NCBI RefSeq assembly: GCF_026226615.1
Contig: NZ_JAJAPB010000008.1
Coordinates: 1-64,000, forward strand
Origin: Geovibrio ferrireducens
GTDB lineage: Bacteria; Chrysiogenota; Deferribacteres; Deferribacterales; Geovibrionaceae
Length of the DNA stretch: 64,000 nt
Direction of reading: 5' to 3'
The notes below the pieces were generated by a model. It ran no database searches. It had not been told where the DNA came from and saw only the letters and a list, made by a program, of their open reading frames with translations. Positions 36,901-45,500 of this stretch are shown here, in pieces; within the stretch, counting starts at the first letter, position 1, and each line of letters begins with the position of its first letter. A program made the translations under genes and the position numbers.

Positions 36901-37529
36901 GGGGAAACCATAAAGACGGGATCCTCATATCTGCTCATGAAATCCTCAAGGTGTTTGATGGAATCCTTAACCACTATTACGCCTATGATCTGAGAATCTG
37001 ATCTTTTATCCGCATATACGGGTGTGGCGATGTAAAGACCTCGCGTTTTGGAAGAAATACCCTGCGCAGCAAAAACGTTCTGCACACCCTTTATAGCCTG
37101 AATAAAATAGGGACGGAAACTGAAGTTCTGACCTGTAAGAGTTATGGGGGATATGTCCGAATAGGAAACAACTATTCCCTGCTTATTCAGGATATAAACT
37201 GCCTCAGCGTCATTTTCTTTAAGAACCACCTCCTGAATATCAGTAACAAGAGGGTGATCATAAGGCAGGTCACCGAGAACTATAGATTTGATATATATAT
37301 TTATTATGCCGAGAATGTTTGCTGCGCCCATGCTTTTGCTGTAAATGGTTCGGGAGTGAATGTTGTCAACTATTTCGGAAGCCCTTATCTGTATTTCAGA
37401 GCGCTTTTTGAATATGAATATTTTTTCAGTGACCTCAACCGCAACGTAGGCCGTTGTGAGAGATACGAAAAAAAGAGCGGAAACAACTGCAAATAATTTT
37501 AAAAATCCAAGTGCTTTTTTGCGTTTCAT
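33942..37529 (-). CDS. Hybrid sensor histidine kinase (Cache-PAS-HisKA-HATPase-REC-REC-HPt)
   Basis: 1195 residues. Membrane helices at about 10-32 and 304-326 enclose a periplasmic double-Cache-like sensor. Next are PAS (about 340-455), HisKA with His484 (SHEIRTPLN), HATPase (NLVNNAIKF, DTGVG, GGTGLGLSI) and receiver 1 with Asp774 (LMDWKMPD). Receiver 2 has Asp914 (FMDLQMPEMDG), and an HPt-like domain around His1060 (AHTVKGVAGNIG) precedes the C-terminal helical tail. All phosphorelay residues are present. It lies 2 bases downstream of the HD-GYP gene, so the two likely form one pathway ending in c-di-GMP breakdown. The stop codon overlaps that of arsC. Confidence 0.95.
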   Translation of the reverse strand: MKRKKALGFLKLFAVVSALFFVSLTTAYVAVEVTEKIFIFKKRSEIQIRASEIVDNIHSRTIYSKSMGAANILGIINIYIKSIVLGDLPYDHPLVTDIQEVVLKENDAEAVYILNKQGIVVSYSDISPITLTGQNFSFRPYFIQAIKGVQNVFAAQGISSKTRGLYIATPVYADKRSDSQIIGVIVVKDSIKHLEDFMSRYEDPVFMVSPHGVIFASNRPEYLYKVAGSLNQEKKKMLSSLRRFGASFERDAEELGAVLDGKDITLKGEKYLVKTHPVDWHDLEGTWRIAYLVKMENILPPVVRYSVFWVVFSVVLIVLGMVYVALGNRKMRMAAEEQNRKIFKAVEQSPASIMITDAEGRIEYVNPKFTELTEYSFEEAKGSTPSILKSGNTDDAVYRSLWDTILAGNEWHGEFLNRKKSGGSYWESVVVSPVKNSAGEITNFVGIKEDITDKKRVMKELEAARLTAESATEAKSIFLANMSHEIRTPLNAIIGLSDLALKTELTLKQADYIRKVKNAGASLLSIVNDILDFSKVEAGKIELENIEFELDSVLENIVTVVFQKAEEKGLEFLLHVASDVPAVIKGDPLRLGQVLINLVNNAIKFTEEGEVELSVRLIRKIDDKAEIAFAVRDTGVGLFEEQKNRLFAAFAQADGTTTRKYGGTGLGLSISRKLTELMGGSIKVESEYGKGSTFSFSAVFETGTAVAPWLKYGQEHLKDMKFLVVDDNSSARQIIMEILQNLDFEPDEAGSAEDALIMIKEHDASEPYKIVLMDWKMPDMNGLEAAGIIANDHKIKNKPYVILVTAFGRELDRKTVELHGAHGSILKPVTASSLIDGVTSVVFKSGYEVDIKAAVTAENFSGVRVLVVDDNEINRQIAVELLEDTGAVVFEAENGKEAVSFLKSGERCDIVFMDLQMPEMDGYEAIKIIRADTHFAELPVIAMTAHALNEERRKTREAGMNGHITKPLMPEELYSCMKSFCITGEFGGICSVSVGSALNEPDIPPVEGLDFKKGLRTVAGKTGLYLRMLEKFAASNTDTGKKLLSELEKGDLKTAEITAHTVKGVAGNIGADKLYELSGALEKLIADEGNYQTAAEEFAAETSRLTSAITAALKSSAPAKQPEPVQTVSREDFERIMEKMCSLLEDDDSETVDYFMSVREQASAFFSDQEFKRLHKAINSYEFDDALKILRSEHS

Positions 37530-37531
37530 TT

Positions 37532-38557
37532 TCAGTCACCGAAGTTCTCTTTAATGTTCAGTACATCCGGCATGCATTTCAGAAAGGCTTCCGCCATTCT
37601 GGGGTCAAAGTGCCTGCCGCTTTCGCTGCGGATGTAATCCACAGCCTTTTCTATGCTCCATGCAGCTTTGTAAGGCCTCACACTGGTGAGCGCATCAAAA
37701 ACATCCGCAACAGCCGCTATACGCCCTATTATCGGAATCTCCTCCCCTTTTAACCCATCCGGATAACCGCTGCCGTCCCATTTTTCGTGGTGCGTAAGTG
37801 CAACAGTAGCCGCAGTTTTAAGAAGCTCGGAACCGTGACCGCCGATAATTTTAAACCCGATCTTAGAGTGCTCCTTCATCAGCCGCCACTCCTCCGCATC
37901 AAGAGGTCCGGGTTTCAGCAGTATATTATCAGGTATGCCTATTTTACCTACATCATGCATGGGGGCAGCGGTGAGTATAAGTTCCGCCTCAGAGTCCTTC
38001 ATGCCGATTTTCTTTGCAATAAGCTGGCAGTATCTGCTCATACGGATAACGTGCATTCCGGTTTCGTTGTCTTTATATTCAGCGGCAAAACCAAGGCGTC
38101 TGATTATCTCAAGTCTTGTTTCCTGCAGTTCCTTTGTGCGTTCGCGCACCATATTTTCAAGCATGCGTTTGTTATCATACATAGCAAGCTGCGTTTTGAC
38201 TCTGGCAAGAACAATGGGAGCACTCACAGGTTTTGTGATATAGTCCGCTCCTCCGGCACTGAAACCTTTAGACTCGTCTTCTACCTCACCTTTGGCGGTT
38301 ATGAAAATAACAGGAATTGAACGGGTGATTAAACTGGACTTGAGCGCACGGCATACTTCATAGCCGCTTATTTCGGGCATCATGACATCAAGCAGGATTA
38401 TATCAGGCAAATCCTTTTCTGCAATTTCAATTGCCTTGCGCCCGTTGATGGCTACCTTAACCTTGAATTCAGGTTTAAGTATATTACTGAGAATGTCTAT
38501 ATTCTCAGGGACATCGTCCACAACGAGAACAGTCTGTCTTCTGTCATGGTCATCCAT
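37532..38557 (-). CDS. RpfG-type response regulator with HD-GYP domain
   Basis: 341 residues. The receiver domain (8-125) has Asp57 (ILLDVMMPE), Thr88 and Lys109. A short coiled coil leads to an HD-GYP domain with catalytic HD at 201-202 (MHDVGKIGIPD) and HHEKWDGSGYP (256-266). HD-GYP proteins hydrolyse cyclic di-GMP, so this is a signal-controlled phosphodiesterase. First gene of a pair with the hybrid kinase, which probably passes phosphate to Asp57 through its HPt domain. Confidence 0.95.
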   Translation of the reverse strand: MDDHDRRQTVLVVDDVPENIDILSNILKPEFKVKVAINGRKAIEIAEKDLPDIILLDVMMPEISGYEVCRALKSSLITRSIPVIFITAKGEVEDESKGFSAGGADYITKPVSAPIVLARVKTQLAMYDNKRMLENMVRERTKELQETRLEIIRRLGFAAEYKDNETGMHVIRMSRYCQLIAKKIGMKDSEAELILTAAPMHDVGKIGIPDNILLKPGPLDAEEWRLMKEHSKIGFKIIGGHGSELLKTAATVALTHHEKWDGSGYPDGLKGEEIPIIGRIAAVADVFDALTSVRPYKAAWSIEKAVDYIRSESGRHFDPRMAEAFLKCMPDVLNIKENFGD

Positions 38558-38695
38558 AAGATACCCCGCATAAGCACAGTTATTTTGTCCGTATTAGATA
38601 ATAACACAGCTTGCAGGGATAATGACAAAAAATAGTATATAAAAATTACATTTTGTGCAGATTTCTAACTAAAGAAGTTGGTTTCAGGAATCAGA

Positions 38696-39409
38696 CTATT
38701 TATTAGTTCTGACTATTTCATTAACTTCATCAACAACATATTCCATATGTTCAAGCATAGCCTTGTACGCCTCCTCAGGATCACGGGCGTTTATACCTTC
38801 GTAGATCTTCTGATGCTGGAGATAAAGCCGCTCGAAACGTTCATTATCAGTGTAAAGACGTGAACGAACCTCATAGCTTACCTTTTCCACCCACTGGTAT
38901 ATTGTGTTCATGATGTGGATCAGCAGTATGTTGTTGGTGGCGTATGATATTGTGTTGTGAAAATTTGCATCGGGGATGTGTCCCACCTCTCCTTTGTCAA
39001 GAGCTGAGCGCATTTCATCCAGATACTCCTTCATATTGGCTATCTCTTCATCGCTGGCACGCATGGCGGCAGTTTTGGCAGCCCATGTTTCAAGGATTTT
39101 GCGCACTTCCATCAGGTCGACTATGGCATCCTCACGCTTGATGAACTCCTCCATAGCCTTATCGATGGTCTGGGAAGTGAGGGATTTTACATAGGTTCCG
39201 TCACCGTGGTTCTGGGTCAGAAACCCCTGCGCCTCCAGCTTGTGGAGAGCCTCTCTCAGTGACGGACGGCTTACGCCAAGCTGCGCGGCAAGCTCCCTTT
39301 CCGATGGAAGCCTTTCCGCCGGGGCAAGCTGCGCAGTGAGTATCATTTTCTTTATCTGTTCATAGATAATGTCACTTATCTTTTTCTGTCTAATCTTTTC
39401 AAACTTCAT
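38696..39409 (-). CDS. FadR-subfamily GntR regulator of lactate genes
   Basis: 237 residues. The N-terminal winged helix (RLPSERELAAQLGVSRPSLREALHKLEAQGFL, about 35-66) is followed by an all-helical FCD ligand domain with the metal/ligand residues Asp, His, His expected in NFHNTIS, HQKIYEGI and LEHMEYV. I chose the ATG at 39409 (AAAGG 8 nt upstream) over a GTG two codons earlier. It is the last gene downstream of glcF, on the same strand as the TRAP and oxidase genes. FadR-type regulators such as LldR bind TGGT-N3-ACCA, and that sequence occurs at the lut promoter (45471-45481). It is probably a lactate- or 2-hydroxyacid-responsive repressor. Confidence 0.85.
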   Translation of the reverse strand: MKFEKIRQKKISDIIYEQIKKMILTAQLAPAERLPSERELAAQLGVSRPSLREALHKLEAQGFLTQNHGDGTYVKSLTSQTIDKAMEEFIKREDAIVDLMEVRKILETWAAKTAAMRASDEEIANMKEYLDEMRSALDKGEVGHIPDANFHNTISYATNNILLIHIMNTIYQWVEKVSYEVRSRLYTDNERFERLYLQHQKIYEGINARDPEEAYKAMLEHMEYVVDEVNEIVRTNK

Positions 39410-39492
39410 TTCCACGGCCTTTAACAGTAAGTAGCATTGAAAGAGTATATATTAAAAATTACATTTTTCTAATATATTTTTTGCGTGGAACA

Positions 39493-40728
39493 CTATTTTA
39501 TTTCTTTTATAAAATTATAAAGTTCCGTCACAGGATGAGTGACTTCCGCATCAAGCCCCTCTCTCGCGGCAGCATCAGCAAGCTGCATGGCGCAGCCCGG
39601 ACAAGGGATGTATACCTTGTCTGTTTTTTTGTCCTTCATTTCCTCAATTTTTGAACGTGAGAAACCTTTTGAGCGCTCATAGTATTTTATGCTGAAAGTA
39701 CCGGCAAAACCGCAGCAGCTTTGGTTATCAAGCTTCATGTACTCAGTGTTTGTGCTGCTGCGCACAAAGTTTTCCACCAGACCTTTTTTGCTGTCCTGAT
39801 AGTGACAGGGAAAATGGATTGTGCTTCTGCCTTCTGCCCCGGTTTGCAGCCTCACGCTGAGGATCTCCTCAAGGAAAACCAGTATATCAACCACGGTCAG
39901 CGGGCACTCGGCTCCTGTCTGCTTGGGACCCATCTCATACAAGCCGTATCTGCATGTGGGGCAGCTTGTGATTATATAAGCAGCGTCTTTATACACTGCC
40001 AGAGCATCGTAGTTGGCTTTAACAGCGTTTCTGTACATTTCAAGCTCGCCCATGGAGGCGGCAGGTATTCCGCAGCAGATGTTTGTTTCCGGCACATAAA
40101 CAGATACGCCGAAGTGCCTGAGCACCTCCACCACAGCGGTTCCCCACTCGGTGTATATGAGGTTTACCGCACATCCGGGGTAAAATACAACACGCATAAT
40201 TTCATTGTCGGCTCTGTTAAGCCCGCCGTATTTTTTTACGAAGGCCTCACTTTTTATCTCGACAACGTTTCTTCCGCCCAGACCCGGAATCATGGGTCTG
40301 TAAATTCCGTCCTTAATCTTTTTGCTGCCGAACTTAAGTCCCATGTGCATAAGCGGAGCCATTCTCGCCATAAGTTCCGGCTTTTCCATAGCAGTTTTAA
40401 GTATAAGTTTCTGCCATTTGGGCAGTTTTTTTATCCTGCGCAGCACTTCCCTTCCGCGCAGGAAGATCTCATCGGTTTTTACGCCGCTGGGACACGCCTT
40501 AAGACACCTAGTGCAGAGAAGACACTGATCCAAATGTTTCAGTATTCTGCCTGCATTCTCTATGCGTCCTTCATATACAGACTGAAGCAGCGATATTTTA
40601 CCGCGCGCAACCGATGATTCCCTTCCGTCAGTGCGGTAAAGCGGGCAGTCCGACTGGCACGTGCCGCACTTCATGCACTGGAGCATCATTTCCTCAAGCT
40701 CATGGAGCTCTTTTAACAGCTCATCCAT
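39493..40728 (-). CDS. GlcF-like Fe-S subunit of a 2-hydroxyacid oxidase
   Basis: 411 residues. Two 4Fe-4S motifs near the N-terminus (CMKCGTCQSDCP and CLLCTRCLKACP) are followed by two CCG (cysteine-rich) domains (PGCAVN with CCGIPA; PCHYQD with CCGFAG). This is the glycolate oxidase GlcF / D-lactate dehydrogenase iron-sulfur type, passing electrons from the flavoprotein to quinone or another acceptor. Its ATG directly abuts the glcD stop. Substrate (glycolate or D-lactate) cannot be set from sequence. The operon context favours lactate. Confidence 0.9.
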   Translation of the reverse strand: MDELLKELHELEEMMLQCMKCGTCQSDCPLYRTDGRESSVARGKISLLQSVYEGRIENAGRILKHLDQCLLCTRCLKACPSGVKTDEIFLRGREVLRRIKKLPKWQKLILKTAMEKPELMARMAPLMHMGLKFGSKKIKDGIYRPMIPGLGGRNVVEIKSEAFVKKYGGLNRADNEIMRVVFYPGCAVNLIYTEWGTAVVEVLRHFGVSVYVPETNICCGIPAASMGELEMYRNAVKANYDALAVYKDAAYIITSCPTCRYGLYEMGPKQTGAECPLTVVDILVFLEEILSVRLQTGAEGRSTIHFPCHYQDSKKGLVENFVRSSTNTEYMKLDNQSCCGFAGTFSIKYYERSKGFSRSKIEEMKDKKTDKVYIPCPGCAMQLADAAAREGLDAEVTHPVTELYNFIKEIK

Positions 40729-42102
40729 CTACAGCCCCATTTTGTGAGGATTAAGAAGATTTTTCGGATCAAGGCCGTCTTTCAGCTTTTTCATAAAGCG
40801 GATTGTTCCGGCCCCGACCTCACTTTCAAGATACTTTGCCTTTGCCGAACCTATTCCGTGCTCGCCGCTAATTGTTCCTTCCAGCTTAAGGGCTGAGGCG
40901 AATATTTCGTCAATGGCTTTCTCCACCCTTACCATCTCATCCTTGTTCCTTTTATCGGTGAGGATTGTGGGGTGGAGGTTGCCGTCTCCGGCGTGACCGA
41001 AGGTTCCCACCGTAAGATCATACTTAACGGTGATGTCTTTGATGCACTGCATCATCTCCGGTATACGGCTTCTGGGGACAGTGGCATCCTCAAGGATCAG
41101 CGTGGGTTTAAGACGCGCAAGGCTGCTGAGAGCCTTTCTGCGCGCCTCCCAGAGTTTGTCTCTCTCTTCCAGAGTTTCAGCGATGTGCACTTTTCCGCCA
41201 AGTTTGTTACAGATCTCTTTGATCTTGGCGTATTCGTCCTCTACCGCTGCGGGGTGGCCGTCCACCTCTATGAGAAGAAGTCCGTCAGCATCGGTGGGCA
41301 ATCCGATTCTGGTTCCTTCCTCAACAGTCTTAATTGTAAACCTGTCCATAAGCTCCAGAGTCGCAGGAGTTATCTTCGCCCCGATTATTTCCGACACTGT
41401 CACGCTGGCCTTCATAAGGTCATCATAAATAACAAGCATCGAACGCGAAGCCTGCGGCTGAGGCACAAGCTTAAGTGTATGTTCCGTCATAACGCCGAGC
41501 AGACCTTCGGATGAAATCATCAGTCCGCTGAGATTAAAGCCGGTCACCATTTTAACGGTTTTACCACCGGCTATCACGGCGTTTCCTTCAATATCAAAAA
41601 ACTTAGTACCCATAACGTAGTCGCCGGTAACACCGTACTTGAGAGCGCGGAGCCCTCCGGCATTTTCGGCGACATTTCCGCCTATGGTGGACATTTTCAT
41701 GCTTCCCGGATCGGGCGGATAAAGAAGCCCTTTCGCACTGACAGCCATAGCCAGATCAGCAGTAATCACGCCGGACTGAACCACTGCGTACATATCCTCT
41801 GTGTTTATTTCCAGAATCTTATTAAGCCCTGACATCAGCAGCACACAGCCGCCCTTTATGGGCAGCGTTCCCCCGCTGAGGTTTGTTCCTGCTCCTCTCG
41901 TAACGAGAGGAATATTCTCTTCGCAGCATAGTCTGACTATTCTGCCCACCTGTTCGGCAGTTTCGGGTTTAACAACAATTTCGGGTACGCACATTTCGCC
42001 GAAGGAGGCATCATATGCGTAGCACATGAGATCCTCCTCTTCTGTCCAGACATTTTTACCCGCTATTTCGGCGAACTTAGCTATCAGGTTCTTGGAAAGC
42101 AT
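40729..42102 (-). CDS. GlcD-like FAD-linked 2-hydroxyacid dehydrogenase
   Basis: 457 residues. The FAD-binding PCMH domain (about 35-215) has PLVTRGAGTNLSGG, DPGSMKMSTIGGNVAENAGG and GVTGDYVMG. The FAD-oxidase C-terminal domain includes TFGHAGDGNLHP and GEHGIGSAK. This is the GlcD/D-lactate dehydrogenase family, oxidising glycolate or D-lactate to the 2-oxoacid. GAGGAC precedes the ATG. It sits between the TRAP transporter and glcF, forming an uptake-plus-oxidation operon. Confidence 0.92.
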   Translation of the reverse strand: MLSKNLIAKFAEIAGKNVWTEEEDLMCYAYDASFGEMCVPEIVVKPETAEQVGRIVRLCCEENIPLVTRGAGTNLSGGTLPIKGGCVLLMSGLNKILEINTEDMYAVVQSGVITADLAMAVSAKGLLYPPDPGSMKMSTIGGNVAENAGGLRALKYGVTGDYVMGTKFFDIEGNAVIAGGKTVKMVTGFNLSGLMISSEGLLGVMTEHTLKLVPQPQASRSMLVIYDDLMKASVTVSEIIGAKITPATLELMDRFTIKTVEEGTRIGLPTDADGLLLIEVDGHPAAVEDEYAKIKEICNKLGGKVHIAETLEERDKLWEARRKALSSLARLKPTLILEDATVPRSRIPEMMQCIKDITVKYDLTVGTFGHAGDGNLHPTILTDKRNKDEMVRVEKAIDEIFASALKLEGTISGEHGIGSAKAKYLESEVGAGTIRFMKKLKDGLDPKNLLNPHKMGL

Positions 42103-42115
42103 TTTGTCCTCACTC

Positions 42116-43441
42116 TTATTTAAACACTGCGTTAGGCAGCCATGTGATAATGTCGGGGAATACCACGCACAGTATCAGCGCTATAAGCTGGAGCAGCACG
42201 AAAGGCAATATCCCTTTGTATATATGGCTGAGTTCCATTCCTTCCGGTGCAACCCCTTTGAGATAGAAAAGTGCGTAGCCGAAGGGGGGCGTAAGGAACG
42301 ACATCTGGAGGTTTACGCAGACAAGTATCGCAAACCACAGCGGGTCAAAACCAAGCTGGTTTACAGCTATGGGAGTGAATATCGGCACGCAGAGAAGAAG
42401 AATTCCCAGCCAGTCCACAAACATTCCAAGAAGGAAGATGATGAACATCATAACCGCAAGTATCACATACCTGTTGTCACTCACTGCAAAGAGGATATTG
42501 GTGAACACCTCTCCGCCGCCCAGGCCCATGAAAATGGATGTATAAAAGTTTGCGCCGACAAAGATAAGCATAACCATGCAGGTTATTTTCAATGTGGCGT
42601 AGGAGGCATCCTTAAAGAGTTTTATATTCACCCTGCGGTTGAAAAACGCAAGAATAAGTGCGCCCACACAGCCGAGACCCGCCGCCTCAGTAGGTGTTGC
42701 GATACCTGCGGAAATACTTCCGAGTACAGCAAGTATGAGGAACAGAGGAGGGAAAAGAGACTTGCACATCATGACAAATTTCTGTCCCATAGTATGAGTT
42801 CTCTCAGCTTTGGGGATAGGAGGACCTGCGTTTGGTTTTACCTGACAATATATAAAGGCGTATACAAGATACAGAAACGCAAGGAAAAGACCGGGAACAA
42901 CAGCGGCCATGAAAAGCTTGCCGACGCTCATTCCTATCAGACCGCCGTACACAACAAGCATTATCGACGGCGGAATAAGTATTCCCAGTGTTCCGCCCGC
43001 AGTGATAACCCCCGCAGTGAGCGAAAGATCGTACCCCTTCTTAACCATTGAGGGTGCGGCAAGGAGACCCATTGCAACAACCGAGGCTCCCACTATTCCC
43101 GTTGTGGCGGCAAACACTGTGCACACAACTATAGTAGCAAGCGCCAGCCCGCCTTTGATCGAACCCATGACAACATACATTGTTTCATATAGTTCGTCCG
43201 CCACTCCGGATTTGTCCAGAAACTGCGCCATCAATATAAAAAGCGGAATAGCCACAAGAACATAGTTGGTCATCAGCCCGTAGCTTTTATTAGCAAGGAT
43301 AAAGAATGCCGTGGGGCCGTAACCGAGTATTCCGAAAACGATACCCAGCCCGCCGAGTGTTATTCCGAGGGGGTGACCAAGGAACACAGCAACGAGGAGG
43401 ATAACAAACATCGCTACAGATAAAAATTCAGGGTTCATCAT
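42116..43441 (-). CDS. dctM: TRAP transporter large permease
   Basis: 441 residues and about twelve membrane segments of the DctM family. Family pieces include PLGITLGGLGIVFG, VAIPLFILMAQFLDKSG, GGTLGILIPPSI and SAGIATPTEAAGLGCVGALI. It imports organic acids with Na+ or H+ in partnership with DctQ and DctP. Two consecutive ATG codons open the gene. The first overlaps the dctQ stop (ATGA). Confidence 0.95.
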   Translation of the reverse strand: MMNPEFLSVAMFVILLVAVFLGHPLGITLGGLGIVFGILGYGPTAFFILANKSYGLMTNYVLVAIPLFILMAQFLDKSGVADELYETMYVVMGSIKGGLALATIVVCTVFAATTGIVGASVVAMGLLAAPSMVKKGYDLSLTAGVITAGGTLGILIPPSIMLVVYGGLIGMSVGKLFMAAVVPGLFLAFLYLVYAFIYCQVKPNAGPPIPKAERTHTMGQKFVMMCKSLFPPLFLILAVLGSISAGIATPTEAAGLGCVGALILAFFNRRVNIKLFKDASYATLKITCMVMLIFVGANFYTSIFMGLGGGEVFTNILFAVSDNRYVILAVMMFIIFLLGMFVDWLGILLLCVPIFTPIAVNQLGFDPLWFAILVCVNLQMSFLTPPFGYALFYLKGVAPEGMELSHIYKGILPFVLLQLIALILCVVFPDIITWLPNAVFK

Positions 43442-43938
43442 ACTCTGACTCCTCTGATCTGCTGAATCGCCTTAAGAAACTCTGCTACCCCCTGAAGGAG
43501 CAGAAAGCCGAAACTGACGGGCAGAAATGTTTTGAAGTGATACACAGGAGCGCCCCATGGGGACTGAACGCGTTCAAGCCCCTGCCATGACTGCATGGCA
43601 AATACGCTTGAAGCCTTAATAGCTATTATCAAAAAAGGGAAGAAGAGCACGAGGTAGCTCACCGCAGCTATCCACCCTTGAACCTTCGGGTTAAGTTTTG
43701 CTGTTATAATATCTATACCTACATGCATTTTATGCTTCAGCGTGTAGCCGAAGCCCATGAGGAACATCACTCCGTAAAGCATGTTGCTCAGGTCGAATGC
43801 CCACACTGTGGGTTTTCCGAACAGTTTCCTGCTTATAACTTCGTAGACGACAACCACAAGCAGCAAATAAATGGAAAAAGAAAATGCCTTTCCCACCCAC
43901 TCTGTTACTGATTCTATCAGTTTGATTAACTTTTCCAT
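43438..43938 (-). CDS. dctQ: TRAP transporter small permease
   Basis: 166 residues from the ATG at 43938 (GGAG 7 nt upstream); the longer frame upstream lacks a site. Four membrane segments fit DctQ (YLLLVVVVYEVISRKLFGKP, FDLSNMLYGVMFLMGFGYTL). Partner of DctM, with overlapping stop and start. A strong hairpin lies in the 138-base gap before it, which may reduce expression of the permeases relative to DctP. Confidence 0.9.
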   Translation of the reverse strand: MEKLIKLIESVTEWVGKAFSFSIYLLLVVVVYEVISRKLFGKPTVWAFDLSNMLYGVMFLMGFGYTLKHKMHVGIDIITAKLNPKVQGWIAAVSYLVLFFPFLIIAIKASSVFAMQSWQGLERVQSPWGAPVYHFKTFLPVSFGFLLLQGVAEFLKAIQQIRGVRV

Positions 43939-44033
43939 AAATGCTCCGAAAAATGACTGCAACAATACTGTGCGGATTTTAACCGCCTGTTCCATATACG
44001 TAAGATGCTTACAGTCCGACCTAAAATAAAACA

Positions 44034-44061
44034 GCACAGGGCGGGCAGAGCCGCCCCATGC
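44034..44061 (-). terminator. Attenuator-like hairpin between dctP and dctQ
   Basis: Minus-strand arms GCATGGGGCGG and CCGCCCTGTGC pair over 11 bp with two G-U pairs, around a 6-base loop, followed by TGTTTTATTTT. It lies just past the dctP stop. The weak T-run suggests partial termination or mRNA 3'-end protection. The outer flank carries the GTCAGAT repeat tail (44063-44069). Confidence 0.55.
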
Positions 44062-44076
44062 CGTCAGATTGATATA

Positions 44077-45213
44077 TTATTCGTAGTGTTTGCCCGCAAG
44101 ATACTGATCTTTCGGGAAAGCAGCAACTCCGCCTCTGAGGTCTTTCCACACAGAGTATTCCTCTATGAAGCTGTTCTGAGAGCCGAGTATTTTATCAAGC
44201 AGAGGGTTTTTCGCCCTGATCTGCGTGAGGTAAGCGTCAGTGGTTTTCCTGAGTTCGTTAAGAGAAGCAGGGTCAAGCTTGTTGAACTTCACGCCTTCAG
44301 CCTGATATTTCAGGATAGCCTCAGCATTTTTCTTTTCGCTTCTTGCTATGTCCCACATCTGTGTTTCATAGGAAGCTATAACAAGAGCCTGCTGAAGGTA
44401 AGGGGGAAGAGCATCATATGCCTTCTTGTTTACAGTGAACATGTTCTGTACGCCTGTCTGGTGCCAGCCGGGAAGCATTACGTTTTTAGCAATTTCCTGG
44501 AAGCCCATGGGGTAAGTGATGAAAGGAGTTGAGAACTCTGCTGAGTCAAGAACGCCTCTTTCAAACGCGAGGTAGATTTCGCCGCCGGGAAGCGGAGTAA
44601 CGGAAACACCCATTTCTTTAAGGATGTCTGCCGCCCAGCCCACTGTTCTGATTTTCATGCCGGAAAGCTGTTTAACATCAGTAACGGGGTTTTTGGTGAA
44701 GAAGCCCATCTCCTGACCGGAGTTACCGCCCATGAGAGGTTTAAGACCGAAGTTGCCGTACAGCTCATCAGCAAGGGCTATACCGCCGCCTTCCATAAGC
44801 CATATGGAGTATTCGATGTTATTAAGACCGAAAGGAACAGAAGCGAAAGCAACGAAACCTTCATCTTTGCCTTTCCAATAGCCGGGCCAGTCGTGACCCA
44901 TTTCCACAACGCCGTTTCTCACAGCGTCAAACACCTCGAAAGCGGGCACAAGCGCGCCATCGGGGAAAACTTTGATTTTGAGCTGGCCGTTGGTGATTTT
45001 TTCAACGGTTTCAGCAAAGTGTACAGCCGTATCGTGCCAGGGAATACCTGTCGACCATGTTGTAGCCATTTTCCATTCATAGGTTTTGGCTGCCGCTGCT
45101 GCTTCCGGAGCGGCTGTTGTTTCAGCTTTTTTGTCCTGACCGCAGCCAACTACGGCGAAGATCATTGCTGTGAACATCACACATGAAATTAAAAGTTTGA
45201 CCAGTTTTTTCAT
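44077..45213 (-). CDS. dctP: TRAP transporter solute-binding lipoprotein
   Basis: 378 residues from the ATG at 45213 (AGGAGG upstream). The signal peptide has a lipobox VVGC (Cys24), so it is membrane-tethered in the periplasm. The mature protein has the DctP fold: WKMATTWSTGIPWHD, EVFDAVRNGVVEMGHDWPGYW, and MKIRTVGWAADILKEMGVSVTPLPGGEIYLAFERGVLDSAEF around the conserved binding arginine. This subgroup resembles TakP-like proteins and the Thermus calcium-lactate binder TTHA0766, consistent with the oxidases downstream. First gene of the leftward operon. Confidence 0.92.
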   Translation of the reverse strand: MKKLVKLLISCVMFTAMIFAVVGCGQDKKAETTAAPEAAAAAKTYEWKMATTWSTGIPWHDTAVHFAETVEKITNGQLKIKVFPDGALVPAFEVFDAVRNGVVEMGHDWPGYWKGKDEGFVAFASVPFGLNNIEYSIWLMEGGGIALADELYGNFGLKPLMGGNSGQEMGFFTKNPVTDVKQLSGMKIRTVGWAADILKEMGVSVTPLPGGEIYLAFERGVLDSAEFSTPFITYPMGFQEIAKNVMLPGWHQTGVQNMFTVNKKAYDALPPYLQQALVIASYETQMWDIARSEKKNAEAILKYQAEGVKFNKLDPASLNELRKTTDAYLTQIRAKNPLLDKILGSQNSFIEEYSVWKDLRGGVAAFPKDQYLAGKHYE

Positions 45214-45243
45214 ACTTCCTCCTGACTGAGAGAACACTAACCA

Positions 45244-45272
45244 GTAAGTGGTAAATTTTTCAAACCACTTAC
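45244..45272. promoter_or_regulatory. Operator-like inverted repeat over the dctP start site
   Basis: GTAAGTGGT (45244-45252) and ACCACTTAC (45264-45272) are perfect 9-base arms separated by 11 bases. They lie immediately downstream of the dctP -10 box, where a repressor would block initiation. TGGT/ACCA half-sites are those of FadR-family regulators. Confidence 0.65.
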
Positions 45273-45276
45273 AAGG

Positions 45277-45303
45277 AGTATACCATAGGAACGTCATTGT
45301 CAA
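45277..45303 (-). promoter_or_regulatory. Promoter of the dctPQM-glcDF operon
   Basis: Minus strand -35 TTGACA (45298-45303), 15-bp spacer, extended -10 TGG-TATACT (-10 at 45277-45282). The short spacer suggests a promoter that needs help or compensates through the extended -10. The start site falls on the operator at 45244-45272. Confidence 0.6.
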
Positions 45304-45439
45304 TCTTTTTTATCGCATATTTCATAAACATGTTATAATCAAATCAGACCTTTGAAACCCTTTATTAAAGCCATTATTCATAGGTTTAAACATGAGGTTA
45401 ATTTTTTAGATAATGCTAAATAATGCCCATAAAAAACTG

Positions 45440-45468
45440 TTGACTTAGATTTCATGGAAATATACGCT
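45440..45468 (+). promoter_or_regulatory. Promoter of the lutCB operon
   Basis: -35 TTGACT (45440-45445), 17-bp spacer, -10 TACGCT (45463-45468). The start site would be near 45475, inside the operator at 45469-45483. Confidence 0.55.
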
Positions 45469-45483
45469 ATTGGTAAGACCACT
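45469..45483. promoter_or_regulatory. FadR/LldR-type operator at lutC
   Basis: ATTGGTAAGACCACT contains TGGT-AAG-ACCA, the TGGT-N3-ACCA consensus of LldR/PdhR-like GntR regulators. It overlaps the predicted start site. The GTAAG core is shared with the dctP operator. Confidence 0.7.
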
Positions 45484-45500
45484 AAAAAGGTGACACTGAA

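Noticed and set aside
42026-43051. 341-codon frame opposite dctM
   Set aside because: Composition reflects the reverse of a hydrophobic membrane protein (His, Lys and Tyr rich). No start signal or family.
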